Both the position numbers and the translations under genes were made by a program. From positions 1 to 56,277 of the forward strand of contig NZ_JAJBUX010000075.1 of the NCBI RefSeq assembly GCF_020860125.1: a stretch of 56,277 bases of DNA, in the 5' to 3' direction. The stretch is from Cloacibacillus sp. GTDB taxonomy: Bacteria; Synergistota; Synergistia; Synergistales; Synergistaceae. Shown one piece after another: positions 16,901 through 24,660 of the stretch. Under the pieces are notes generated by a model. It did not search any database. It was not told the DNA's origin and saw only the letters and a list, made by a program, of their open reading frames with translations. Numbering within the stretch: position 1 is the stretch's first letter; each line of letters begins with the position of its first letter.

Positions 16901-17561
16901 CTCGGACTTTGGCTCGCTGACGCACTGGCTGCTGGCGCGCTGGGACTTCCGCGCCGAGAGCCTCGTCCGCTGGCTGCCCTTCAGCCGCGAGGGGCAGGGT
17001 TACGAGGCTGTTATGCGCCGCCTGCCGGTCGAACTCAGGGATGAATTTGCCTCGGGTGCGAAACGCCGCGAAATACGCGAACTTCTGCAGAGATACGTGC
17101 AGAGCGAAGAGTGTTCCCTCTTCGCGGAACTTGCCTCGGCGGAGAGCCGTATCAGGCTCTTCCGGGAGATGCCCTTCCGCGTGCCGGACCGTGGCACCGT
17201 CCTCGTCGGCGCTACGGACCTCTTCTGGCGCGACGATTCGGGGCTGCATCTGCGCGACTGGAAGAGCTCGTCAGAGGAATACGCTCCCTCATATTATTAT
17301 GAGCGGCAATTGGAATTCTACGCCTACGCGCTGCACCGCTTCTTCGAGCCGCGGGGCGGCGTCATTCCCATTGATTCGGCGGTCATATATCTGCGCTCGC
17401 AGGATAAGGAGAGAAAGATACGCGCCTACGGGGCGGAAGATTTCGCGGCGGTCGGCGGTCTGATCGAGGCGGCGGCCATCGAAGCTCTTTCCGGCGGCTT
17501 CGTGGGTAAAAAGGAGCGCTGCGCCGTCTGTCCGTGGCGGGCGGACTGCGAAGTCCGGTAA
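13974..17561 (+). CDS. AddA-like UvrD/Rep-family helicase-nuclease
   Basis: The 1195-residue protein has the SF1A helicase motifs in order: AGAGTGKT (motif I, about 34-41), LTFTKKAA, DEFQDTD (motif II), GDQKQSIYRFR (motif III), QNFRT (motif IV), IHASKGLEFPVV (motif V) and WYVGFTRAQDRL (motif VI). The C-terminus is a PD-(D/E)XK nuclease with GATDLFW and LRDWKSS. Unusually, a cysteine in ISWCPAAYR (about 951) and CAVCPWRADC (CX2CX5C, about 1183) suggest an Fe-S staple here as well. With the AddB-like partner it should unwind and resect DNA ends. ATG 13974 is favoured over 13968 by spacing from GAGGGG; it overlaps the AddB-like stop by eight bases. Confidence 0.9.
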   Translation: MSSGGPRWHSLIKGTEAQIEALTSDKYLTVVSAGAGTGKTQTLAQRFAWLLASDPECGVGEVLVLTFTKKAAREMQERIKGTLERWYAECPDELSHLKSRIEGIDDAYISTIHSFAMKLIRESGLALDIDPTASIMPAPKADIWWRGFASMLSAASEERILAALPDEWRVRASALMREPEFIEMLNAFGPEAVAEAAKSCSEKLYCAGQSPESLWEHDDTELTASIDSLKELKKDIYVLWSRDVFPAILSTPEFSGGRNRKPTKAKEKLAPFIERWRAAPAASDDELRQFCGELFESVLIPLPGGKIKDAISEALGAGLKEWRDETKALLALAVSPSKEEKRINCLLCRVCAIGWACWDEFRRRENLLSLSDLIYYASEVLRSSADYKRKFKHIMVDEFQDTDPLQDGLIEALWVTPETESDFHNTLFLVGDQKQSIYRFRHADLTLFRGYIERCRRHGAEEYCKYVSLDQNFRTASGLLEKFNGLFGELWGGGSEIFYEPLLPPQDEEIRGRRNASVGKPQLELLCAVSPYGDKDEKILMPELRLRLYSELGRRMARMREEGRLIWDKGRGEFRPVKWRDFAVLVPARTEYAMIERAFERLGLPYLLSTNKNYFARGEIGDLVNLISLLAEPDEPLFLGGWLASPFSGVSIEEAERMLAAALESRESRKALPLAEVVRREHPELCARLEHLRRTALLSGVSAVILEILREPSFLENYGGLRRRRVNANIVYLAQLAEEYERSQGKSLKGCAEYLLSAASSEGAKEEPDSADEDTDAIQVMTIHASKGLEFPVVALIYADKRGPRSSALQVSKRYGVIAKETPDFLLRDEPGGKNISAMWEMKEESEAESAERDRLWYVGFTRAQDRLILCAAYQESKADAEGSKRPNLLSRTAGGLPPEDISYITEEPEGLPKYTPYEARAQAEGMALKIVSPAKLGRISASAYALISWCPAAYRTVYRQGRTISWTVKGGEGGGSDFGSLTHWLLARWDFRAESLVRWLPFSREGQGYEAVMRRLPVELRDEFASGAKRREIRELLQRYVQSEECSLFAELASAESRIRLFREMPFRVPDRGTVLVGATDLFWRDDSGLHLRDWKSSSEEYAPSYYYERQLEFYAYALHRFFEPRGGVIPIDSAVIYLRSQDKERKIRAYGAEDFAAVGGLIEAAAIEALSGGFVGKKERCAVCPWRADCEVR

Positions 17562-17631
17562 AAGTTCCCGTAGCGTCATTTTTATTCAAAAACACAAAAT
17601 TATAAAATCAATTAGGCTATTATACTTAGAG

Positions 17632-17661
17632 GGACCGGAAAGTTCAGTTCCGGTCCTTTTT
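17632..17661 (+). terminator. Intrinsic terminator after the AddA-like gene
   Basis: A perfect 8-bp stem GGACCGGA/TCCGGTCC (17632-17639 with 17649-17656) is followed by five T, about 70 bases after the AddA-like stop. Confidence 0.9.
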
Positions 17662-17994
17662 ACGGTCTAATTTTTCCATCTGAAGGACTCAGAGGTTAAC
17701 CTTAGAAAAGCATTTGGGTAAAAAAAGTCGAAATTTAGGCTGGTTTTGCGAAAAATGTTAGGTACGTTCAGACATTAGGCCTATGAAATATCCTCCCTGC
17801 TGGACTTTAACAGTTGTTTATTTTTACATACTTTTTCCGATAAAAAAGCTCTTAAAAGTAATAAAAAGCCATTTTATGAAAAGTTTCATGATATTTTATG
17901 GTAATGTGTGAAAATTGACGCAATTTAAAGATGCGGTTAAAATCTTATAGTGTATTATGGGTGATCTTATGATTATGGAGGGGAGGTGATCTTA
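17662..17994. other. AT-rich leader region upstream of the V-ATPase operon
   Basis: About 330 bases, clearly more AT-rich than the flanking genes, with no open frame of note. It must hold the operon promoter. An inverted repeat CCAT..ATGAAAA-G-TTTCAT..ATGG spans about 17870-17900. A TATTAT-like -10 lies near 17953. I do not recognise a riboswitch class, but the length leaves room for a structured leader. Confidence 0.5.
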
Positions 17995-18330
17995 TTGGCA
18001 GAGAATCTGGCACAGGAGATCAGAGATCAGGAGGCTATCGCGAAGAGCATTGTTTCAAACGCCAAAGCCGAGGCTGCTAAGATATTGGCGGCGGCGACGG
18101 CGGATGCGGAGCAGTCTGTCAAAAGCACAAAACAGCAGTGTCACAGACAATGGCGCGAACGAGTCGCCGCCGCAGAAAAAGAGGCCGAAGCCAAAGCGCA
18201 GGAGATAACTGCGAAGGGCGGGGCCGACGCGAAGTCATTCTACGAAAAGAAGAAGAACGAAACAGACGGAGTTGCAAATTGGTTGGTTAGAGAGGTGATG
18301 GCGACTTATGGCTCTCGCCGAAATGTGTAA
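17995..18330 (+). CDS. ntpF: V-type ATPase peripheral stalk subunit G (NtpF/H-type)
   Basis: The 111-residue protein is almost entirely alanine- and charge-rich coiled coil (AKAEAAKILAAATADAEQSV and onward). This is the character of the V-ATPase G/H stalk subunit that pairs with subunit E. It is first in the operon, exactly where ntpF sits in Enterococcus hirae. The start is TTG 17995, eight bases after GGAGG in GGGAGGTGAT, a near-ideal ribosome-binding site; GTG 17986 would overlap that site. The 3' end overlaps the start of the a-subunit gene by 23 bases. Identity rests on composition and position, not on strong motifs. Confidence 0.82.
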   Translation: MAENLAQEIRDQEAIAKSIVSNAKAEAAKILAAATADAEQSVKSTKQQCHRQWRERVAAAEKEAEAKAQEITAKGGADAKSFYEKKKNETDGVANWLVREVMATYGSRRNV

Positions 18331-20323
18331 GGCGCGTATAGCTGTTCACAGAGCTGTTGCGGATGAGCTTGCGGCAAAACTGCAGGCACTTGGCTGCTGC
18401 GAATTCGTGAACAAAGAGGGCGAAGCCGGACATAGCGAAGCGATGTTCAGGCTGCGTGAGAAACGGCATCACATCGACGAACTTATCGGCGACGCTAAAT
18501 TTCTCATTCGCCTGCTGGAACCGTACGAGACGAAGAAAGAGGGCTCGCTGGCGAAGATGCTCGGCGATATCCCGACGCTCACCTTTGATCAGCTTGCCGC
18601 GCAGGTCAACGAAAAGAAATTTACAGATTTTACCTCTTCGATGAGGGATATCGAGCGGAGGCTCACCGAGACCCGCGCCGATGTCTCGCGGCTGAAGGGG
18701 CTGCTTTCCCAGATAGCGCTGCTGGAGAGCGTCAAGTATCCGCTTGAGTTCTTCACTACGGGCACCGAGTTGGTCGCCGGGGCAATCTATGCCGCTCCAA
18801 AAGCTACGGCGCAGGCTATGGCCGCGCGTCTTACAAAGGAGCTCGGCGAGATGGTCGAGATGCAGCAGCTTCCGGGAAATGAAAAAGACCCGAACGAGAC
18901 GTTTGCCGTGCTCTGTCAAAAGAGCGAGTACGAAAAGGTACAGGAGACCACCGCCGAATTCGGCGCGGCGCGTATCGATGTACCCAAGGATTTCCTGCTT
19001 ACGGCCGCCGCCGAAAAGGAGGCGCTTGCGTCGGAGATATCCGGCCTCGAAGCGAAAGAGGAGGGGCTCGTCAAGGAGCTCGCCGGTTCCGCTGACGAGG
19101 GGCTTTACATGGCGCGCAACTATGGGGACTACTGGACGATACTTCGTAACCGCCTTGAGGCCATGGAGACCGGCGTCCCCACGGAAGAGGTGCTTATCTG
19201 GGAGTTCTGGGTCCCTAAGTCGTTAATGAAGAAGGTAGAATATACCGTGGAGGCCTATTCGGCCTATACCGAACTCGCCGTCGTCAAGCCGGATGAGGGC
19301 GAAGAGCCGCCGACGCTTTTGAAAAACGCGCCGTGGTCCTCCTGCATCGAGCCGCTGACGATAATGTACGGTACGCCGACATACGGCAAGGTGGACCCTA
19401 CATCGCTGATGGCCCCATTCTTTTTCGTATTCCTCGGCATGTGTTTCGGTGACGCGGGGTACGGACTCGTCGTCGCTGGCATCCTCGGATACCTGCTCGT
19501 CAAGCACAAGCTTACGCCGACGCTGCGCAAGTTCTTTGTGCTCATGACAGTCGGCATGGGGATGACGGTAATCTTCGGAGCCCTGACAGGTTCATGGTTT
19601 GGAGATTCCGTGACCGCCTTCCCGTTCCTCAGCGGCCTTGTGCCGCTGGTACACGGCATACAGGTGCTGGACCCGATGAACGACCCGATGACGCTGCTTC
19701 TCATATCGCTGGGACTTGGCTTCATCCAGGTGATGTTCGGCCTGGCGATCGCCTTTGTTGAAAACTGGAGGGGCGGCGATAAGATGGCCGCCGTTTCAGA
19801 CCAGGGCGGATGGATGATATTCCTTCTCGGCCTCGTGCTTATGGGCTGCTCGATGACGGGCTATCTTCCCTCTGCATGGGTGCTTCCCTCTAAGATCGTA
19901 GCCATAGGCGGCGCTCTGCTGCTGGTAGCGACTCAGGGCAGAGAGAAGAAGGGTATTGCCGGCAAGCTTTTCTCAGGCGTGCTCAGCCTCTACAATGTCA
20001 CCGGCTTCCTTGGCGACGTATTGAGCTATAGCCGTCTGCTGGCGCTTGGACTCGGCTCTGCCGCGGTCGGCATGGTCATCAACCTGCTCGCGAACCTCGT
20101 TGCCGGGACCCCCTACATCGGCATATTCCTTGCCGTGCTGATTTTTGTCCTCGGACACACCTTCAGCATCGTGGTGAACCTTCTCGGGGCGTTCATACAC
20201 TCCCTGAGGCTCCAGTACGTTGAGTTCTTCGGTAAGTTCTACAACGCTACGGGAAAAGATTTCACCCCGCTCTGCAATGCGGCCCAGTATTCCCGCATTC
20301 AGGAAGATTCTTCCGTAAATTAA
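18308..20323 (+). CDS. ntpI: V-type ATPase membrane subunit a (NtpI)
   Basis: The 671-residue protein has a soluble coiled-coil N-terminal half (about 1-350) and a membrane half with about seven or eight segments from about 360 to 650. Near the C-terminus, GAFIHSLRLQYVEFFGKF carries the arginine expected to face the c-ring. Subunit a forms the ion half-channels. GAGGTGAT eight bases before ATG 18308 sets the start, inside the 3' end of the G-subunit gene. The neighbour order (G, a, c) supports the identity. Hydrophobic segments GDAGYGLVVAGILGYL and SYSRLLALGLG are typical of this family. Confidence 0.95.
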   Translation: MALAEMCKARIAVHRAVADELAAKLQALGCCEFVNKEGEAGHSEAMFRLREKRHHIDELIGDAKFLIRLLEPYETKKEGSLAKMLGDIPTLTFDQLAAQVNEKKFTDFTSSMRDIERRLTETRADVSRLKGLLSQIALLESVKYPLEFFTTGTELVAGAIYAAPKATAQAMAARLTKELGEMVEMQQLPGNEKDPNETFAVLCQKSEYEKVQETTAEFGAARIDVPKDFLLTAAAEKEALASEISGLEAKEEGLVKELAGSADEGLYMARNYGDYWTILRNRLEAMETGVPTEEVLIWEFWVPKSLMKKVEYTVEAYSAYTELAVVKPDEGEEPPTLLKNAPWSSCIEPLTIMYGTPTYGKVDPTSLMAPFFFVFLGMCFGDAGYGLVVAGILGYLLVKHKLTPTLRKFFVLMTVGMGMTVIFGALTGSWFGDSVTAFPFLSGLVPLVHGIQVLDPMNDPMTLLLISLGLGFIQVMFGLAIAFVENWRGGDKMAAVSDQGGWMIFLLGLVLMGCSMTGYLPSAWVLPSKIVAIGGALLLVATQGREKKGIAGKLFSGVLSLYNVTGFLGDVLSYSRLLALGLGSAAVGMVINLLANLVAGTPYIGIFLAVLIFVLGHTFSIVVNLLGAFIHSLRLQYVEFFGKFYNATGKDFTPLCNAAQYSRIQEDSSVN

Positions 20324-20367
20324 CTAAAAAAGATGCTACACATTTACTCAAGGAGGTAAAGTTCATC

Positions 20368-20871
20368 ATGGAAACAATTCTCTCAACAATGGCTGATCAG
20401 CTTGGACAGATGCTTGTTATACTTGGCGGCGCGCTCGCCGTCGGCTTCGCGGGTTCGGGCTCCGCGTGGGGCATAGGCATAGCTAATGAAGCCGCCGCCG
20501 GCGTAATGACCGAAGATCCAAAGAAATTCGGCTACGCGCTCGTTCTTCTCGCCCTTCCCGGTACGCAGGGCATCTACGGCCTGCTTGTCGCGGTTCTCGC
20601 GATGCAGAAGGCCGGACTGCTCGGCGGCGCCGGCGCGGTCGCCCTCACCGTGTGGCAGGGATTCGGCATCTGCTGCGCCTGCCTTCCCATCGCGATCTCC
20701 GGTTTTTATTCCGCCATTTGGCAAGGCAAGTCCTCTGCGGCTACGATCCTCATGATCGCCAAGCGTCCGGAGCAGATAGGTAAGGCGGTCATCCTTCCGG
20801 CCATGTGCGAAACATACGCCGTATTCGGACTCCTTGTCAGCATCTTGATGCTCAACGGAATCAAGCTTTAG
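20368..20871 (+). CDS. ntpK: V-type ATPase c-ring subunit (NtpK), predicted Na+-binding
   Basis: The 167-residue double-hairpin proteolipid has four membrane helices, the duplicated form seen in NtpK. The residues that bind Na+ in Enterococcus hirae NtpK (Leu61, Thr64, Gln65, Gln110, Glu139, from memory) all have counterparts here: Leu63, Thr66 and Gln67 in LPGTQGIYG, Gln119 in WQGKSSAA, and Glu148 in CETYAVFG. This predicts a Na+-translocating ring; direction (pump or synthase) cannot be told. AAGGAGG precedes ATG 20368. It lies between the a and E subunit genes. Confidence 0.95.
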   Translation: METILSTMADQLGQMLVILGGALAVGFAGSGSAWGIGIANEAAAGVMTEDPKKFGYALVLLALPGTQGIYGLLVAVLAMQKAGLLGGAGAVALTVWQGFGICCACLPIAISGFYSAIWQGKSSAATILMIAKRPEQIGKAVILPAMCETYAVFGLLVSILMLNGIKL

Positions 20872-20891
20872 TTGAAGAAGACCGGAATGCC

Positions 20892-21476
20892 ATGTCTTTA
20901 GCCCAGATTACAGAAAAAATCAGGAATGACGCTCAGAAAGAGGCTGATGAGATTCTCTCAAAGGCTAAAGCACAAGCGGATTTCATCACCCAGAAGGCCG
21001 GACAGGAATGCGATGAAATAAAGGCGGGCTTCGACGCCCGTTTTGAGGCTGAGCGTCCCGAGATAATGAAGCGCAGAGAGATCGTGGCCAATCTTGACGT
21101 TGAAAAGATGATGCTGCGTGCCAAAAGGGATCTTATCGAAGATGTCTACCACGGCGGCCTCGCCAAGATGGCGGAGCTTCCGAAGGACGAATATCTCAGC
21201 TTCTGCGCACGCCTCCTCGACGAGGCCGTCAGCTCACGCGACGAGAAGGTGACTGTAGGCGCAGGAGAGAAATACATTGACCGTGAGTGGCTCGCCGCCT
21301 ACAACGGCGAACATGGTTCGAATCTTGAGCTCTCTGAGGAAAAGGCCGATATCACAGGCGGATTCATCCTCGTAAGGGACAGGACGAACATAGACTGCTC
21401 ATGGGATATGCTTATTAAGGTTTTACAGGAAAAACAGGAATCCGACGTTGTAAAGCGTTTGTTCCCGTCAGAATAA
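20892..21476 (+). CDS. ntpE: V-type ATPase peripheral stalk subunit E
   Basis: The 194-residue protein starts with a long amphipathic helix (MSLAQITEKIRNDAQKEADE) that pairs with subunit G, and ends with a globular part that caps the A3B3 head. The length is typical for subunit E. ATG 20892 gives the family-like N-terminus; an open frame extends upstream to about 20805 but overlaps the c-ring gene and is not credible. The ribosome-binding site is weak (GAAGA), so coupling to the c-ring gene 20 bases upstream is likely. SubD: the late segment GGFILVRDRTNIDCSWD resembles the conserved C-terminal region of the family. Confidence 0.92.
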   Translation: MSLAQITEKIRNDAQKEADEILSKAKAQADFITQKAGQECDEIKAGFDARFEAERPEIMKRREIVANLDVEKMMLRAKRDLIEDVYHGGLAKMAELPKDEYLSFCARLLDEAVSSRDEKVTVGAGEKYIDREWLAAYNGEHGSNLELSEEKADITGGFILVRDRTNIDCSWDMLIKVLQEKQESDVVKRLFPSE

Positions 21477-21492
21477 TGAAGGAGGTGGTCTG

Positions 21493-22509
21493 ATGTCACG
21501 TAAGGAGGCTTATGGTTACGCCGTAGCGCGAATACGCGCTATGGAGCAGCGCCTTCTTGATGCCGCGGCCTTCGCAAGGCTGCTGGATGCCGAAGACACG
21601 GCCTCCGTCCTCAAAATTCTTGGGGAGACATCTTACGCGTCTGTACTGACATCAGTCTCCGGCGAGAGCGGTTTTGACAAGGTTCTTGAAACTGCCCTCC
21701 ACGATACATACGAGGAAATCAGCTCCTTTGTTCCCGATAAGGGACTGATAGACCTGCTACGCCTGCAATATGACTTCAGCAACGTCAAGGTGATGCTGAA
21801 GAGCCTTTTCAACGCGAGGAGCGGCGGCAAAAAGAGGTGGGACCTGCTCACCTCGCTTGCCTCCTATCCCGTAGACAGGCTCATTTCAGACGCGGAAGCC
21901 GAGGAATACCAGCTTCTGCCCTTTGGCCTCAACACACTCTATCCCAGGTGCATTTCAGTATGGGAGCAGAGCAAAGATGTGCTTGAAGCTGAGAGGCTGC
22001 TTGACCGCCAGATGTTCGAGGTAATGCTGAAAGACGCGAAGGCGCTGGGTATGCCGGAGATACTTGACTGGGTACGCACGAGAATCGATGGAGAGAACAT
22101 TCGTTCGCTCCTGCGGCTCAAGAGGTTTGGCTACGACGCGGCGTGTGCGCTGCCGTTCATGCACGAGGGCGGAAAGATCGATCTGAACGTCCTTGTGCCG
22201 ATGATATCCGAACCTTTCGAGACCTGGGGCAGGATGATCGACTACACGGACTTCTCGCCGCTGCTTGGTCAGGTGGACAGTGCGGCAGGATTTGCCGAGA
22301 TAATAATGGATATTGAGAGAGCGCTCGACGACTTCTATCTCGATTCCATCGCAAAAAGCAAGTACAGCCCCGACGCCCCCGGCAATGTCATTGCCTACCT
22401 GTGGGCGAAAGAGCTTGAGGTAAAAAATATTCGGATGATCTTTGTCTCAAAGTCCAACAGGCAGGACAAAGATCAGGTAAGGAGGCTCCTGCGCCATGTC
22501 TACGTCTAA
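21493..22509 (+). CDS. ntpC: V-type ATPase central stalk subunit C/d (NtpC)
   Basis: The 338-residue protein matches the V-ATPase d/AC39 (bacterial C) family, a funnel-shaped helical protein that connects the central stalk to the membrane ring. Family features seen are the N-terminal YGYAVARIRAME and the repeated three-fold helical pattern, with no membrane segment. GGAGGTGG precedes ATG 21493 by a short spacer. The 3' end overlaps the F subunit gene by 14 bases, indicating coupled translation. Order E-C-F matches the ntp operon. Confidence 0.93.
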   Translation: MSRKEAYGYAVARIRAMEQRLLDAAAFARLLDAEDTASVLKILGETSYASVLTSVSGESGFDKVLETALHDTYEEISSFVPDKGLIDLLRLQYDFSNVKVMLKSLFNARSGGKKRWDLLTSLASYPVDRLISDAEAEEYQLLPFGLNTLYPRCISVWEQSKDVLEAERLLDRQMFEVMLKDAKALGMPEILDWVRTRIDGENIRSLLRLKRFGYDAACALPFMHEGGKIDLNVLVPMISEPFETWGRMIDYTDFSPLLGQVDSAAGFAEIIMDIERALDDFYLDSIAKSKYSPDAPGNVIAYLWAKELEVKNIRMIFVSKSNRQDKDQVRRLLRHVYV

Positions 22510-22837
22510 ACAGAGAGCGCCGATGGCCGCCGTCGGCAGTTACGAAAGCATACTGCCCTTCAAGGCTATCGGTCTGGACGTGGTAGTTCTCACGGAAGAG
22601 AACAGCGAGAGCATCGCTCCGGTCCTTCATAAATACTCGCGTTCGGGCTATGCCGTGCTGTTTCTCGAAGAGGAACTCTTCGTGAAATACAGGGATACCG
22701 TGGACGAGATAAACGAATATACAGACCTTAGCATTATACCCGTACCAAACCAGAAGGGATCCATGGGGATAGGCATTGAGTCAATACGCCGCAACGTCGA
22801 ACGCGCGGTCGGCATGGATATATTTGGTGAGAAATGA
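22496..22837 (+). CDS. ntpG: V-type ATPase central stalk subunit F (NtpG)
   Basis: The 113-residue protein has the F-subunit Rossmann-like fold. It has an early GLDVVVLTEE strand-turn, a central GYAVLFLEEELF segment corresponding to the family's VLITEE region, and a C-terminal helix IGIESIRRNVERAVG. It forms the rotor shaft with subunit D. ATG 22496 follows AGGAGG and overlaps the C-subunit stop. The A-subunit gene follows 23 bases later. Length is within the usual 100-115 range. Confidence 0.92.
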   Translation: MSTSKQRAPMAAVGSYESILPFKAIGLDVVVLTEENSESIAPVLHKYSRSGYAVLFLEEELFVKYRDTVDEINEYTDLSIIPVPNQKGSMGIGIESIRRNVERAVGMDIFGEK

Positions 22838-22860
22838 TGATAATGATGGAGGCGATGTAA

Positions 22861-24660
22861 TTGACCACACCCAACGCCGTTACTGGGTACATCGAAAAGA
22901 TATCCGGCCCGCTTGTAATTGCAGGCGGTATGGCCGGCGCCTGTATGTTCGATGTCGTTAAAGTTGGCAACGCGGGCCTTGTCGGCGAGATAATAGAACT
23001 CAAGGAAGACAAGGCGTCCGTTCAGGTCTATGAGGAAACATCCGGGCTGGCTCCGGGAGAACCCGTCGTCAGCACCGGTGAGCCGCTCAGCGTTGAGCTT
23101 GCGCCGGGACTCATAGAGGAATTCTTCGACGGGATACAGCGTCCCCTCGAAGCGATAGAACAAAAGGCTGAAAGCCCCTATATCCTGAGAGGTATCAGCG
23201 TTCCCGCCGTGAGCCGTACGCATAAGTGGCCCTTTGAGCCCTGGCTCAAGGAAGGCGACGAAGTAGGCCCTGGGGACTTCATCGGCTCCGTTAAGGAGAC
23301 GGTGCTTGTCGAGCACAAAATAATGGTCCCGCACCGCGTCAGCGGCAAAATAAAAGAGATAAAGGGCGGCGAGTTTACCGTCGACGAGACGGTCGCGGTC
23401 GTCGTGGACGCCAAGGGCAGGGAGCATGAGCTCAAGCTGCTCCAGCGCTGGCCCGTCCGCCGCCCGCGCCCCGTCGTTAAGCGTCTCCCCCCGGAGGTCC
23501 CCCTTACGACCGGACAGCGCGTCGTAGACACCTTCTTCCCGATCGCGCGCGGCGGCACCGCCTGCGTCCCCGGACCATTCGGCTCCGGAAAGACGGTCAT
23601 CCAGCACCAGCTCGCGAAGTGGGCCGACGCGGAAATAGTCGTCTATATCGGCTGTGGTGAGCGCGGGAACGAGATGACCGACGTTCTTCTCGAATTCCCT
23701 GAACTTGAAGACCCCCGTTCGGGACAGCCGCTTATGAAGAGGACGCTGCTTATCGCGAATACATCTAACATGCCGGTCGCCGCCCGTGAGGCCTCTATCT
23801 ATACCGGTATCACGATCGCGGAGTATTTCCGCGACATGGGTTATTCCGTGGCCCTCATGGCCGACTCCACCTCACGTTGGGCCGAGGCTCTCCGCGAGAT
23901 GTCCGGCCGCCTTGAGGAAATGCCCGGTGAAGAGGGATACCCCGCCTACCTCGGTACGCGTCTTGCCTCCTTCTACGAAAGGGCCGGTCGTGCGATCTGC
24001 TTCGGCAAAGACGGCCGCGAGGGCGCGGTCTCCGTTATCGGAGCCGTTTCGCCTCCCGGCGGCGACCTTTCCGAGCCGGTAACGCAGAACACCCTCCGCG
24101 TCACCAAGGTATTCTGGGGCCTTGACGCGCAGCTCGCCTACCAGCGCCACTTCCCGGCGATCAACTGGCTTAACAGCTACTCGCTCTACGCGCAGAAGCT
24201 CGGCGAATACTGGGACGGCTTCTACGACGGAGAGTGGAGCGTCTACCGCACAGAGGCGATGGCCCTGCTCGAAGACGAAGACAAACTCAAAGAGATCGTC
24301 CGTCTCGTCGGCGTCGACGCCCTCTCGAAAGAAGAGCGCATGGTGCTCGAAACCTCTAAGTCAATTCGTGAGGACTTCCTCCACCAGAACTCCTTCCACG
24401 AGATAGACACCTACGCGTCGATGGACAAGCAGTTCAAGATGCTGCGCAATATCCTAACCTTCCATCAGCTGGGAATGCAGGTGCTGACGCGCGGCGGTTC
24501 GCTGCGTTCCGTCATCGAGCTTTCGATACGCGACGAGATCGCGCGTATGCGTTATGTGGAAGAGACGGATATCGCGAAACTCGACGAACTTGAGACAAAG
24601 ATAAAAGCCGAACTTGGCAAACTGCTTGCAATGGGAGGTGAGCACGATGAGGTTGCCTGA
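22861..24660 (+). CDS. ntpA: V-type ATPase catalytic subunit A
   Basis: The 599-residue catalytic subunit carries the P-loop GPFGSGKT (about 238-245), the bulge region typical of V-type A subunits (about 110-200), GERGNEMTD with the expected catalytic glutamate, and the late ADSTSRWAEALRE. It hydrolyses or makes ATP at the A3B3 head. The start is TTG 22861, preceded by GGAGGCGAT. The 3' end overlaps subunit B by 14 bases. Length and motifs agree with Na+- and H+-type V-ATPases alike. Confidence 0.97.
   Translation: MTTPNAVTGYIEKISGPLVIAGGMAGACMFDVVKVGNAGLVGEIIELKEDKASVQVYEETSGLAPGEPVVSTGEPLSVELAPGLIEEFFDGIQRPLEAIEQKAESPYILRGISVPAVSRTHKWPFEPWLKEGDEVGPGDFIGSVKETVLVEHKIMVPHRVSGKIKEIKGGEFTVDETVAVVVDAKGREHELKLLQRWPVRRPRPVVKRLPPEVPLTTGQRVVDTFFPIARGGTACVPGPFGSGKTVIQHQLAKWADAEIVVYIGCGERGNEMTDVLLEFPELEDPRSGQPLMKRTLLIANTSNMPVAAREASIYTGITIAEYFRDMGYSVALMADSTSRWAEALREMSGRLEEMPGEEGYPAYLGTRLASFYERAGRAICFGKDGREGAVSVIGAVSPPGGDLSEPVTQNTLRVTKVFWGLDAQLAYQRHFPAINWLNSYSLYAQKLGEYWDGFYDGEWSVYRTEAMALLEDEDKLKEIVRLVGVDALSKEERMVLETSKSIREDFLHQNSFHEIDTYASMDKQFKMLRNILTFHQLGMQVLTRGGSLRSVIELSIRDEIARMRYVEETDIAKLDELETKIKAELGKLLAMGGEHDEVA

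Noticed and set aside
17662..17994. Calling a specific riboswitch upstream of the V-ATPase operon
   Set aside because: The region is long enough, but I cannot match any riboswitch consensus by eye, so it is reported only as a leader.
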